From NCBI RefSeq assembly GCF_963678635.1, contig NC_087063.1, positions 3,816,580 through 3,880,579 on the forward strand: DNA of 64,000 nucleotides. Reading direction: 5' to 3'. This DNA is from Symsagittifera roscoffensis (lineage: Eukaryota > Xenacoelomorpha > Acoela > Convolutidae). Shown here piece after piece: positions 1 through 10,279 of the stretch. Every line of letters starts with the position of its first letter. Positions within the stretch are counted from its first letter, which is position 1. Made by a program: the position numbers and the translations under genes. Under the pieces are notes generated by a model. The model had not been told where the DNA came from and made no database searches. It saw nothing but the letters and a program-made list of their open reading frames with translations.

Positions 1-512
1 CGAATGTTACATAGTGTTTTTATGGCGCTCCTGGGTGTTTACGACATCAAGACTACGGAGTCGAACCCACTTGAGACAGCTTCGGGCTGAATGCCCATTC
101 TAGAGTACCGGCGGTACGGTTCGACAGGAACGTGCAAACCTTCCGGTTGTACCGTGATAGCTTTTTAAGAAAACTCAAGAAAACTTCCTGGTACGCTCTC
201 CGAACGAGGCTTAGCTAACCGAGTAAAGGGGGGCAACTAGTGGGACAAAAACACGAGCAAAAAGACAAAAAGCAAAACAAAAACCAAAAAAGAATAGAAA
301 AAGGAACAAAAACCATAAAACGAAAAAAGACAGTGACTTTGACACCAGATTAGTTGGATCAAACCTTTATATTAATTAAATAGTATACCCATACTGTTTT
401 ACAAGTTCGATCGTTTCGATCAACCTAGCAATTTAAACCAGTAAACTGAATAAAGTGCCCGAGTGTGGGGCGTTGTCAAGGGTTTTCAGATAGCTTGGAA
501 CTTAGCTGGACC

Positions 513-705
513 AATAGGAGACTTCACTGGAAGAGGTGACCAGCCGAGTGGGAAAGTGGTTCAGGGACACTTGAGCTGAACCGATAGGAGACTTGACTGG
601 AAGAGGTGACCAGCCGAGTGGGAAAGTGGTTCAGGGACACTTGAGCTGAACCAATAGGAGACTGGACTGGAACAGGTGACCAGTCGAGTGGGAAAGCAGC
701 CAAGA
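513..705 (+). repeat. 70-bp tandem repeat, about 2.7 copies
   Basis: The unit starts AATAGGAGAC or GATAGGAGAC at 513, 583 and 653, exactly 70 bases apart, and each copy contains GGTGACCAG and GAGTGGGAAAG. Copies 1 and 2 are nearly identical; the third diverges at its end. It lies in the untranslated leader. Confidence 0.9.
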
Positions 706-1568
706 AGGATTTGGCAATTCTCGAGTTCTCAAGTTGGGCAGAACGGGTATCGTTAAAATCCACATTACATTATAGGAGATAAGTGTAAAATAGGATAAGC
801 GACATCCCCCGGTTTAGAGGAACGTTTTTACTTGAGCAGGCCTGGAGACAGGTCTACGGTTTTCTCTTGAGAGGTTTAGCACCCGGCGCTTAAGGTAATT
901 TTAGGCTTAAGAAGGGGGGCTAAAAAGGGGGAGGTTAGAAGGGGGGCTGGTTAAGTTAGAGGTTAGCGGTTGTAAATTGTAAAAAGGAGGGAAATTAGAG
1001 TAACTAATTAGTCGACATCGTTGACTTCGTTACATTAGACATTCACACGCGTTGGTAATATTAGGTGGATATCGAAAATTGAACTCGAGTTAAGGAAGGT
1101 ACCCTGGTCGGATTGGTAGGGGGGAAGTGACATAGACAGTTGTTGTAATACCCCATAAGATCGCTAGCAGGGGGGAAGGAAACGCGTGGCAATTAGGTAC
1201 CAGACATTTTTTTCGATAGAAGGTAGACATTTGTCACCTTTGAATTTTAGGTGGGCTCATCTTTCTGTTTTTATTACTTTTTCTTGCTTAGATTTTTGTT
1301 GCATTTTGGTGAGGATTTGTGTTAAAATTTTGTACGAACAGGTGATCACAAGATACCTGCGCACAGGTTTTGGTCTCAAATTACTTGGAACATTGAAATA
1401 GAGGTAGCCAAAAAGAGAAATAATAAAAAGGGGGGTCAGCATTTGGCTTTTAAGAGAGGATTTTGGGAAAATTTTACTAGAGCTTGATTGGTGGTACAAG
1501 GTACGGCGAATCAATAAGTCCCCATAACGAAGAGGAAAGAAGTCCCACCACCCAGACACTTGTCAACA

Positions 1569-2300
1569 GTCTTGGGACAGTGCCGAAGAAGTCTTAGGAC
1601 AGAGCAGTCTGGGGACAGTCTTGGGACAGTACAGTCTTGGGACAGTGGTCTTGGGACAGGGTCTTGGGACAGGGTCTTGGGACAAGGGTCTTGGGACAGG
1701 GTCTTGGGACAAGGTCTTGGGACAAGGTCTTGGGACAAGGGTCTTGGGACAGGGTCTTGGGACAGGGTCTTGGGACAAGGTCTTGGGACAGGGTCTTGGG
1801 ACAAGGTCTTGGGACGGGGTCTTGGGACAAGGTCTTGGGACAAGGGTCTTGGGACAGGGTCTTGGGACAGGGTCTTGGGACAAGGTCTTGGGACAGGGTC
1901 TTGGGACAAGGTCTTGGGACAGGGTCTTGGGACAAGGTCTTGGGACGAGGTCTTGGGGCAAGGGTCTTGGGACAGGGTCTTGGGACAGGGTCTTGGGACA
2001 GGGTCTTGGGACGGTAGTCTTGGGACAGTAGTCTTGGGACACTAGTCTTGGGACAGTAGTCTTGGGACACTAGTCTTGGGACACTAGTCTTGGGACAGTG
2101 GTCTTGGGACACTAGTCTTGGGACACTAGTCTTGGGACAGTAGTCTTGGGACACTGGCCTTGGGACAGTAGTCTTGGACAAGAGTCTTGGGACACTGCCG
2201 GAAAGTACTGGGACGGTACCGAACAGTCTTGGGACAGGAGAAAGAAGCCTGGGACGGTACAAAGAAGAGTAGGGACGGCAATTGGAAGTCTTGGGACAGT
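1569..2300 (+). repeat. GTCTTGGGACA minisatellite
   Basis: About fifty direct copies of GTCTTGGGACA followed by 2-4 variable bases make units of 13, 14 or 15 bp. The first half uses mostly AGG or AAGG spacers and the second half (about 2010-2190) CTA or GTA spacers. The array degenerates after about 2190. The spacer length changes the reading frame, so a conserved protein is unlikely. Confidence 0.95.
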
Positions 2301-2553
2301 ATAAAAATTGAAGTAAAATTACAAGAAGTGTTTTAAGACAGAATTAAGATAGAACAAGACTAATTGGAACCAGGTACGGTTGAGACCACAAATAAGGAAA
2401 GTTTCTCGAAAAGTTAATAAAGAGAACTGAAACAAGGTTTTCACCACGTTGTATATTTTTTTAAGAAATTTTTTTTTCTCGAAAGATTTTATTCTTAGAA
2501 TAGGATTGTGCATATAGTAAAATTGTAAATAAGAACAATTGTAAATAGAAATA

Positions 2554-5301
2554 ATGAGGCGGAGCAGGGTACCGGTAGCTGAAAAAAGACCTACCGAAGC
2601 AAAGTATAATTCGTCGCTACGCAAAACAACATCAATGGGCCCAAAGATAACAAAGAAGAACTTTTCAGTTAACATGGTCAGCACAAGGAGTACAACGGAG
2701 AGAGCAAGAGAGGGCATGGAAGGGGAACGAGTAGAACCCACCATCGAGATTGATCTAGAGACACCTGATCAAAGTGTTGATGAAACAAGGAAAATAGCGA
2801 CGGAGTCAACTCCAATGCCCAATGCAGAAGAACCAAACTCGAAACCCATAGAATTCTCACCAATAGACAACGTGGAAGATGCAATAGGCAACACCGAAGA
2901 AACGGTGAAAGAAGACTCTCAAGTAAAAAAGACATCTTTTACAGAAAGGTTGGCGATGATGGTCGGAATAAAAACGAAAGAGAACGTGACTGAAGAACCA
3001 AAAGCTGAAAGAGCACGAACATTTGGAACAGTAAGCACGAAGACGACAGAAGCCAATCCGAGAGAGGAACAAACTAGAGCAGAAGCGACGGCCGAAGAAA
3101 GACCGACGGCTGACCATGAAGAGGCTACTCTTGAGCTAGGTGACTTGATGGCGAAACTGAATCAGATCGACAAAAAGCTGAAGCACAGCGAAGATGACAG
3201 AGAAGTGATAAGAAAAGAATTAAGATACAACAAAAACGAGTATCTGGATAGTTATTTTAACCTGGCCAAGGCAACAGATGAGAGACTCAAGGAGATGTCA
3301 GATAATGTAGAAACCACCAATGAAGAACGAGATAAGAACATCAAAAAAGATTTGCAACAGTTAAAAAACCGATATGATGATGTCAACAGCCAATTAGGTA
3401 GCCTGGAAAAGAGAATGGACACAATGAGCAAAAATCAGGCCGAGAGTTCGTGTGCAATACAGGCGAAATTGGATGCAATCTTGAGTATTTCTACCTCACA
3501 AGAAAGACCGGCAGCAGATCGCACGCAAGGCACCAGAGTTGACTTTGTGGAACCACAAAGGAACAAACGGCAATCGACACCGTTGCCCTTAACCCGGGAT
3601 ACGGTGAGCATAGCACCAACAGCTGCTAAAACAATCTTGAAGAATGGAATGTCAAGTACAACGACTGGTCCGGGGGACTCAACAGCTAACAGCAACGCAG
3701 GTCCGGATGCTATGACATGGGCAAACACTTGGGAGATGATGAACAGGACTCTAGAGGCCTTCGCCACGAGGAACACTAACTCGAGCGATAGGAGAGATGG
3801 GAAATCAAGAAAAACATTCAAGAAGCCAAAAGAATTCAAAGACGACTCAGATGGATGCATTGACACGTGGGTGGAAGTGATGAGATTACATCTAGAGCAA
3901 GACAACTTGAACGATGAAAGACAAGCATGCACAGCCATACTCAGCAATTTAGAAGGCACAGCATTAAAATGCGTGGTTGCGAAGAAAGAAGAAGAACGCG
4001 ATACCGCGGACAAGATCTTCGAGATATTGCTGAATCGATTCGGGTCAGGCATGAAGGGTCACCAAGCGATGATGCGATTTGAAAAGAGAAGGCAGAGGGA
4101 CGACGAGTCAATAGATCGGTTCCTAGATGATCTCGAGAGCTTGAGAAGAAGGAGTGACCCAGAGGAGTCGACAAACAGAAGAAACTTTAGCATTGCCTCG
4201 AAGTTCATTGATGGGGTAAAAAGTGACGACTTAAGGACAATGTTAGCAACATACTACACATTGTCGAAAGACAGCGCACCAACCCCAGAAGAAATGAGAC
4301 AGAAATCAAGGGAATACATGCTGATGAAACCCAAGAAATACTCGTATTCAGAAAACAGGAACACGCAAGGGGGAAGTCAACCGCAGAGGTCGTCATGGTA
4401 CAAACCTAGAGATGACATGGACAAGCGCAGATCATGCGCGAACTGCGGGTCGGCGGATCACCACGTGGCTGACTGCACAACATACAAACAAGGCATGAAG
4501 AGTCTAGGATATGCACCAGATGAGGAGGACATGAGCCAGATGGAGGAGCACGAGTACTATAGTGGCTTAATCATCAAGATAGGCGCAAGATGCTTCTTCT
4601 GTAACCAGGAGGGGCACTTCCGAATGGATTGTCCCTTGTTCTGGGAAGCGGTCAAGGACCAGAGTCACCCTAAACATAAGTTGGCATTAGCGGCGGTGCA
4701 GAATCAGCGGAACAGGCAAAACGAATTTGAATCGAGGAACTTAGGAGCACCAAGCACGGAATTGCCGACGAAGACAGTGAAAGCTGTATCACATGTTAAT
4801 GATGCCATAGAATCCGCGGCAGGGAACTCTCTAGAGATAAATTATGAGAAAGCGGCGACGGAAGCTATTGCCAAAGTGAAACAGGATCTGGCTGCGAAAG
4901 AAATAGAGCAACGACTAAAGCTGGAGATAGAAAGACAGAATTTTAACGAAGCATTAACTGGATCGAAACAAACACCAGAGGCTGTACCAGGCTCAACAAA
5001 GACCGGGAATTGCAATACTGTGAAAATGGTGACAGGTAAACCTTTTGGCATATCGAAAATCGGGGCAAGGATAATGTCGATAATCACAGTGGGCGGCCAC
5101 GAGGTGACCAGAAACTTGAGCGAGCCGAGCGACCAGACGATAATGCACATTGACGTGTATGCAGACTATTTGAGTGGTATAAGCCCACAAACGACTTCTA
5201 GAGCACTGAGAGCACTACTCATGAGAGGGGGCAGCAAGTCGGTACGTGTTGATAGCAGATATACTGAAGCTTACGGTCCACACGAGGTGATGCTAATGTG
5301 A
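2554..5301 (+). CDS. gag: Gag polyprotein of element 1
   Basis: 915 residues from an ATG that follows an AT-rich leader. Residues about 40-300 are charged and partly coiled-coil. Residues about 425-580 read as a retrotransposon Gag (capsid-like) domain, with an aromatic and hydrophobic pattern around WVEVMRLHL and a downstream FLDDLESLRRR helix. Two CCHC zinc knuckles of exact C-X2-C-X4-H-X4-C form lie at residues 628-641 and 680-693; these typically bind RNA during packaging. The C-terminal third is a helical tail. The ORF ends with TGA at 5299-5301, two bases into the protease frame, which opens at 5297. This favours a +1 frameshift at the junction. Gag is longer than usual (300-500 residues is common). 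Confidence 0.85.
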   Translation: MRRSRVPVAEKRPTEAKYNSSLRKTTSMGPKITKKNFSVNMVSTRSTTERAREGMEGERVEPTIEIDLETPDQSVDETRKIATESTPMPNAEEPNSKPIEFSPIDNVEDAIGNTEETVKEDSQVKKTSFTERLAMMVGIKTKENVTEEPKAERARTFGTVSTKTTEANPREEQTRAEATAEERPTADHEEATLELGDLMAKLNQIDKKLKHSEDDREVIRKELRYNKNEYLDSYFNLAKATDERLKEMSDNVETTNEERDKNIKKDLQQLKNRYDDVNSQLGSLEKRMDTMSKNQAESSCAIQAKLDAILSISTSQERPAADRTQGTRVDFVEPQRNKRQSTPLPLTRDTVSIAPTAAKTILKNGMSSTTTGPGDSTANSNAGPDAMTWANTWEMMNRTLEAFATRNTNSSDRRDGKSRKTFKKPKEFKDDSDGCIDTWVEVMRLHLEQDNLNDERQACTAILSNLEGTALKCVVAKKEEERDTADKIFEILLNRFGSGMKGHQAMMRFEKRRQRDDESIDRFLDDLESLRRRSDPEESTNRRNFSIASKFIDGVKSDDLRTMLATYYTLSKDSAPTPEEMRQKSREYMLMKPKKYSYSENRNTQGGSQPQRSSWYKPRDDMDKRRSCANCGSADHHVADCTTYKQGMKSLGYAPDEEDMSQMEEHEYYSGLIIKIGARCFFCNQEGHFRMDCPLFWEAVKDQSHPKHKLALAAVQNQRNRQNEFESRNLGAPSTELPTKTVKAVSHVNDAIESAAGNSLEINYEKAATEAIAKVKQDLAAKEIEQRLKLEIERQNFNEALTGSKQTPEAVPGSTKTGNCNTVKMVTGKPFGISKIGARIMSIITVGGHEVTRNLSEPSDQTIMHIDVYADYLSGISPQTTSRALRALLMRGGSKSVRVDSRYTEAYGPHEVMLM

Positions 5302-5977
5302 CGAAGACCTGATTGGACAAATCTACGTAGGGAAAGAAGAATTGAAAGTGAGATCGATTGGACACTGCGCCATGCTTGAGGAAGATGCAATGCACATCGG
5401 GACGGAGGCGGATGTGACAGGGCACGTGCTGGATATAAGTGGCAAAAAGACTCAGTTGCGTGGGTTGCTTGACACGGGAGCAGTCTTGAGCGTTATACCA
5501 ATCGAAACTTGGGAGAAGATGGGCTTTGACAAAGATGACTTGATAGACTCGAGAATACGGCTGTCAGCTGCAAACAAAGGGGCCCTACGGGTGCTGGGCA
5601 GGACGCCGATAATAGCCCTCAATTTGGGGGAACGTAACCTGTGGATGAGCTTTATCGTGGTAGAAAACCTAGATGAATCTGACCTATTCATTTTGGGCAG
5701 AGACTTCATCAGGAATTTCGACGTAACGATTGATTTAAATAACGCAATGTTCAGGATACGGAACCCGGATAGGAGGTACGCAATCAAACCGGTAAATTTA
5801 ATAATGGCAAATGAAAACAAAGCACCGGTATTCTTGAATAGGAGGGTGAGGCTAAAAGCTAATGAAGCGGCAATCGTAAGTTTGAGGATGAAAAATTACA
5901 ATGAACTAAGTGACAACAAGCAAGTGTGCATAGTTCCGAATCCTAATAGTCAAAGTGCTGCTGTTTTAGGAAGATAA
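5297..5977 (+). CDS. pro: Aspartic protease of element 1
   Basis: The frame opens at 5297 after a TAA in that frame and has no early ATG; coding-like sequence runs through 5300-5341, so it is probably made by a +1 shift from gag. The catalytic motif DTGA sits at nt 5471-5482, preceded by hydrophobic LRGLL and followed by VIP, as in retropepsins. The second hydrophobic element, ILGRDF, lies about 80 residues downstream. The frame stops at TAA 5975-5977, but the same frame continues into RT without another stop. The stop falls inside what looks like the protease-RT linker. Function: cleavage of the Gag-Pol polyprotein, presumably as a dimer. Confidence 0.8.
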   Translation, partial: CDEDLIGQIYVGKEELKVRSIGHCAMLEEDAMHIGTEADVTGHVLDISGKKTQLRGLLDTGAVLSVIPIETWEKMGFDKDDLIDSRIRLSAANKGALRVLGRTPIIALNLGERNLWMSFIVVENLDESDLFILGRDFIRNFDVTIDLNNAMFRIRNPDRRYAIKPVNLIMANENKAPVFLNRRVRLKANEAAIVSLRMKNYNELSDNKQVCIVPNPNSQSAAVLGR

Positions 5978-6013
5978 TTTTCGATAACGAAGAGCGGCCT
6001 CTGCGTCAGTGTC

Positions 6014-9000
6014 TTGTTGAATACCCTTGATATACCGATCACGATACAAAGAGGGAAGAAACTGGGATATGCTTTACCGGTTAAAACTCGATATGAAACA
6101 ATTGAGAATTCAAAACAAAATGAAGTTGTTGATTGCCCCAATCACAGGGACAAAATTTGTATCTTGAGACGATTGCAGAAAATAAAAGATTCTTCAGGTC
6201 TTATTAAATCACTTAAGTCAGAAACGGATGATGGTCTTTCGAGCTGTTCGAACTTTCCAGAGCGACCCACACTAGATGAAATGCAAAATGAAAAACCGGT
6301 CCTGCCGGAGATTGAACATTTGAGGGGCAAACTGAAAGATGAACAGCTCGAAGCCATCAAGGACGTACTAGAGCGGAACGAAGAAGTTTTTTCGAGGCAT
6401 AAGGCGGATATCGGGTGTTGTAATTTCGTTGAGCATGAAATAGAACTTGAGGAAAACGCGGTACTACACAGGGAGGGGGCGAGGCGCATGACCCCACACA
6501 AATCGGACGCGTGTAGAAAAGAGATCGAGACGTTACTAGAGTATGACATGATAGAACCATCCAAGTCACCGTGGGCGTGTGGAGTAGTGATGGCCAAAAA
6601 GAAAGGCGACCTGTTGAGGTTTTGTTGTGACTTTCGATACCTGAACTCCGTCACGGTGAAGGATGCCTATCCCATACCTAGGATTGATGAGAGCCTCTCG
6701 AAGTTAGGTGATGCAAAATTTTTTACGACTCTTGATTTAGGCTCGGCCTTTTGGCAAGTACCACTAAGGAAGCAGGACAGGGACAAGACAGGGTTTGCCT
6801 GCGAGTTGGGTCTGTTTCAATGGAAACGGATGCCGTTTGGACTTTGCAATGCCACAGCCACGTTTCAGCGGTTGATGGCACACGCGCTGATAGGCGTAAC
6901 GAAGAAGTATGGCAACCTGGTAATGTGCTACGTGGATGACGTGGTAATAGCGACGCCAACACTGGAAGACCACATTGAGAGACTAGACGAGGTGCTTGCA
7001 TGCATGAAGAGGTCGGGGCTAAAGTGTAAACCATCAAAGTGCGAGATACTCAAGGACTCAATTAAATACTTGGGCAGGATGGTAGACAAGCACGGCATCA
7101 GACCTGATACGGACGCCGTGGAAGCAGTCCTGACCTGGAAATCACCAAAGACAGAGCACCAGTTGATGAGCTTCCTGGGTTTCGCTAACTATTATAAAGA
7201 ATTCATCAAAGGCTATGCAGACAAGGTATACCCGATGCAACAATTAATGAGACACAAGGGCAAGAAGTTCACATGGAACAACGCAGCAGAAGAGTCATTC
7301 CAGAGAATAAAGAAAGAGCTATGTGAGGCACCAGTACTGGGTATGCCGACGGAGAAAGGGATGTACGTGCTGGACACGGATGCGTCGGTAGTCGCGATTT
7401 CTGGGATTCTCCACCAAGAACAAGAATGGAATGGGAGGACAGTCTTGAGACCAATAGCGTACGGGAGCAAAGTCCTGAGTGACACGGAAATGAAGTACGG
7501 AGCACCGAAAGCTGAGATGTTCGCGGTGGTTACCTTTGTCGAGAAATACAGGGCATACCTGGGCAGTGAGCCATTCAAGTTGCGAGTCGACAACAGAGCA
7601 CTGAGCTGGCTGAAAACGTACTCAATGGACCAAAGTTACATTGGGAGGTGGATAGTTCGCCTGGACGGATACAACATGATAATTGAGCATAGAACGCGAG
7701 ATAAACATCAGAATGCCGACAGCTTGAGTAAGAAGACGGAGTTCTATGAGAGACAAGAGCAAAGAGAAGCAGACAGACCTGAAATCAAAGATGGCTTCTC
7801 ATTCATGGACAAGGAAACGTACGACAGTCTTCCACTCACGAGATGGCTGGACAAGTCAGGCAAACCGATAGAAGATCATCCTGAATTGCCTAAAGAGCCT
7901 CCAGAGAAGACTATCTTGAGGAAGAGCAAGAGGATTCCGATTGAGATTACACTCAAGTCGAAGATCGTGAAGGAGACGCTCAAGGCAAAAGGCTATGATC
8001 TTAACCAGGTGGAAGCAGGAACTGCACAGATAGATGATGACTTGATGAGGTTGCTCGAAAAACTATCAGATGATAAGCCAGTGATCCAGGAGAAGGGTAC
8101 AGAGAAACCGGAATTCACTATACTTCGGAGAAAAGAGACAGTGAACGATACTGACTCATCAAGAGGAAGCTTCACTGACAGCAAAGATGTCGTGCGGTCA
8201 CTAGTTGACAAAATCCCCGAAGACATTCTGGAGCAGACCAGGGTTAGGAAAAAGAAAGTGACGTTCAAGGAAGATACTGAACACCTGGGACTAAGTCAAG
8301 AGTCCGGGGAGTGTTCCAGGTTCACGGAAGAAGGAACCGGGGAAGGAAAATTGTCCGGGGAGCGTGAAGGATGGGATGAAGACTCGGATGAGAGCAGCGA
8401 AAACCAGGACAGTCTGTGCATGATACTGGCGGAAGAGAAGACAAGGCACCACGACAGGGAGTTACAGACGGATCCATCTTCAGGAACATACAACATGGAC
8501 ATACAGGAGATGCGAGGTGGTGAGGAACTTGAGAAAATTGCGGTCGCAAGGAAACCATTCACGGAACTATCATGCAACTCAAACATCAGAACGAATCTGG
8601 TGCCAGAAGATGATATGAAAATCGTGAAAAGGATGATATGCGTGAAACTGAGTGATGACATCCACAACCCTGGTGAGATGAATGGACAGATCATGGCGTT
8701 AAAGGAGCATGTCAAGGCAAGATATAGGCTGTCAGACCTAATAAGAGCCCAGAAGAATGACAAAATGACAAGTAACCTCTCCAAATGGATCCAGTCGGGG
8801 GTCAAGGAGAAGGGGGAACTTGAGGAAGACAGCTACAAGATCTTGAGCCAGTTCTACAAAGAAAAGAGAGACTTACTTTATCACACAGCTGATGGAGTGG
8901 TAGCGTGCAAGAGGAGAGATGAGGAAAAGATATTACACAAACACAACCTCATCATACTACCACAATTGTACCAGACAGAGGTGCTTTTCAGATCACACGA

Positions 9001-10234
9001 CCAGATGGGTCACCAGGGGATATACAAAGTACAACAAAGGATACTTCACAGATTTGATTGGCCAGGAATGAGAAAAGCTTGCGAGAGATGGGTGAATGCC
9101 TGCCTGGCATGTCTCCAGGTAAAAGACCCAAGGAAGATGAAGTTTCCCCTCAAGTCCGTTGAGAGCTCGGAGTTCAATGAAGTGGTGCAGATAGACCATC
9201 AAAAAATCTGCATGACAGAGTCGGGATACAACCAGATACTGGTTATAATAGATCACTTCACAAAGTTGGCGGAAGCGGTTCCGTGCCAGACAGCCTCGGC
9301 CGAAGAGACATGTGATCATCTGATAACGCATTGGATATCGCGGTATGGTTGTCCAATGACTTTCCAGTCGGACAACGGCAAAGCTTTTGTGGGGGACTTG
9401 ACAAAAGAATTGATGAAGAGATCGCACATTGCTCAAGCACACTCGACGACCTATCATCCGCAGACCAATGGGCTGGTAGAGAGACAAAACAGGACACTGG
9501 TCAACATGTTAAGGGTGTACTGCTCAAGATACATGACGGACTGGGACACATACCTGCCACAGGTAGTAGGAGCCTACAACAGTACACAGCACTCAACTAC
9601 GGGCATCAGTCCTTTCATGATGTTGACGGGCAGGGAGAGAGCAATGCCTCTGACATTCTTTTACCCGGAATACGAGGGGAAAAGGACGTCGCCTCAGGCA
9701 TACGTGAAAGAAGCGATCAAAAGACAACAGGAGTTGAACGAGCTATGCAGGAGGAACACGGCGCAAGCGCAAATGAGGCAACGCAGGAAATACGACGGAA
9801 AAATATTAAGAGCAAAGCCATATGAAGTGGGCCAATACGTGTGGGTCTTCCAAAATGTAATACCGCCCAAGGGAACAAAGAAACTACTCAAGAAGTGGAG
9901 GGGACCATTCATGATAACGGAGGTTCATCAACAAGGACGGTTCTATCGCTTGAGTACTGGGCGAGCGGCACATTATGAAAATCTGAAGCCTCACGTCCCG
10001 TCCCCAGAGGATTGGTGCATACCGAAGGACATGGAGGGTCTTGAGTACCTGGTGGTAGAGCCAGCGTGTGAAGTGAATGAGAAAGGTACTCGAGAGAAAA
10101 ATGATGGTAATGAGAACTTGAGTTTGGACGACAATGAAAAGATAGGAGTGGGGTCTGATGCAGGATCATTTGTAGAAGAAGACTGGAACGACCCGGAGCA
10201 AGACGAGGTGCCGAAGTGGATGGAGCCGGATTGA
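6014..10234 (+). CDS. pol: Pol: reverse transcriptase, RNase H, integrase of element 1
   Basis: 1406 residues from the first ATG; the same frame is open from 5978. RT spans about residues 130-340, with YVDD at 306-309. RNase H begins with the DTDAS motif at residue 454. The integrase zinc-binding residues are H995, H1000, C1030 and C1033, and the catalytic triad is D1061, D1120 and E1156 (D-35-E spacing). A GPY/F-like chromatin-side domain (KKWRGPF) follows, ending near HYENLKPH. Between RNase H and integrase there is an insert of about 350 acidic, low-complexity residues, which is unusual. The ORF ends with TGA at 10232-10234, after which the frame stays open into the macro-domain ORF. All catalytic residues are present. 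Confidence 0.93.
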   Translation: MLNTLDIPITIQRGKKLGYALPVKTRYETIENSKQNEVVDCPNHRDKICILRRLQKIKDSSGLIKSLKSETDDGLSSCSNFPERPTLDEMQNEKPVLPEIEHLRGKLKDEQLEAIKDVLERNEEVFSRHKADIGCCNFVEHEIELEENAVLHREGARRMTPHKSDACRKEIETLLEYDMIEPSKSPWACGVVMAKKKGDLLRFCCDFRYLNSVTVKDAYPIPRIDESLSKLGDAKFFTTLDLGSAFWQVPLRKQDRDKTGFACELGLFQWKRMPFGLCNATATFQRLMAHALIGVTKKYGNLVMCYVDDVVIATPTLEDHIERLDEVLACMKRSGLKCKPSKCEILKDSIKYLGRMVDKHGIRPDTDAVEAVLTWKSPKTEHQLMSFLGFANYYKEFIKGYADKVYPMQQLMRHKGKKFTWNNAAEESFQRIKKELCEAPVLGMPTEKGMYVLDTDASVVAISGILHQEQEWNGRTVLRPIAYGSKVLSDTEMKYGAPKAEMFAVVTFVEKYRAYLGSEPFKLRVDNRALSWLKTYSMDQSYIGRWIVRLDGYNMIIEHRTRDKHQNADSLSKKTEFYERQEQREADRPEIKDGFSFMDKETYDSLPLTRWLDKSGKPIEDHPELPKEPPEKTILRKSKRIPIEITLKSKIVKETLKAKGYDLNQVEAGTAQIDDDLMRLLEKLSDDKPVIQEKGTEKPEFTILRRKETVNDTDSSRGSFTDSKDVVRSLVDKIPEDILEQTRVRKKKVTFKEDTEHLGLSQESGECSRFTEEGTGEGKLSGEREGWDEDSDESSENQDSLCMILAEEKTRHHDRELQTDPSSGTYNMDIQEMRGGEELEKIAVARKPFTELSCNSNIRTNLVPEDDMKIVKRMICVKLSDDIHNPGEMNGQIMALKEHVKARYRLSDLIRAQKNDKMTSNLSKWIQSGVKEKGELEEDSYKILSQFYKEKRDLLYHTADGVVACKRRDEEKILHKHNLIILPQLYQTEVLFRSHDQMGHQGIYKVQQRILHRFDWPGMRKACERWVNACLACLQVKDPRKMKFPLKSVESSEFNEVVQIDHQKICMTESGYNQILVIIDHFTKLAEAVPCQTASAEETCDHLITHWISRYGCPMTFQSDNGKAFVGDLTKELMKRSHIAQAHSTTYHPQTNGLVERQNRTLVNMLRVYCSRYMTDWDTYLPQVVGAYNSTQHSTTGISPFMMLTGRERAMPLTFFYPEYEGKRTSPQAYVKEAIKRQQELNELCRRNTAQAQMRQRRKYDGKILRAKPYEVGQYVWVFQNVIPPKGTKKLLKKWRGPFMITEVHQQGRFYRLSTGRAAHYENLKPHVPSPEDWCIPKDMEGLEYLVVEPACEVNEKGTREKNDGNENLSLDDNEKIGVGSDAGSFVEEDWNDPEQDEVPKWMEPD

Positions 10235-10279
10235 CCAACACCACCGGAAACCAGGACTGGCAATCGTAAACGCACCGGC

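Larger units (their letters stand above)
12..2553 (+). other. Repeat-rich 5' leader of element 1
   Basis: No convincing gene lies here. A TGGCGC-starting segment at 23-35 is a possible but unproven primer-binding site. The leader holds a 70-bp tandem repeat (513-705), G-rich runs between about 880 and 1190, and a large 13-15 bp minisatellite (1569-2300). Reading frames within the minisatellite are open on both strands only because the repeat unit has no stops. The gag ATG follows an AT-rich stretch at 2290-2553. Confidence 0.6.

Noticed and set aside
23-35. TGGCGCTCCTGGG as primer-binding site of element 1
   Set aside because: It starts with TGG near the LTR end, but I could not match it to a tRNA 3' end and the distance (11 bases) is longer than usual; kept only as a remark.
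1511-2262. Long overlapping ORFs on both strands (LGTGSWD- and PRPCPKT-type repeats)
   Set aside because: They arise because the minisatellite unit has no stop in any frame; spacer length varies, so no frame is kept.
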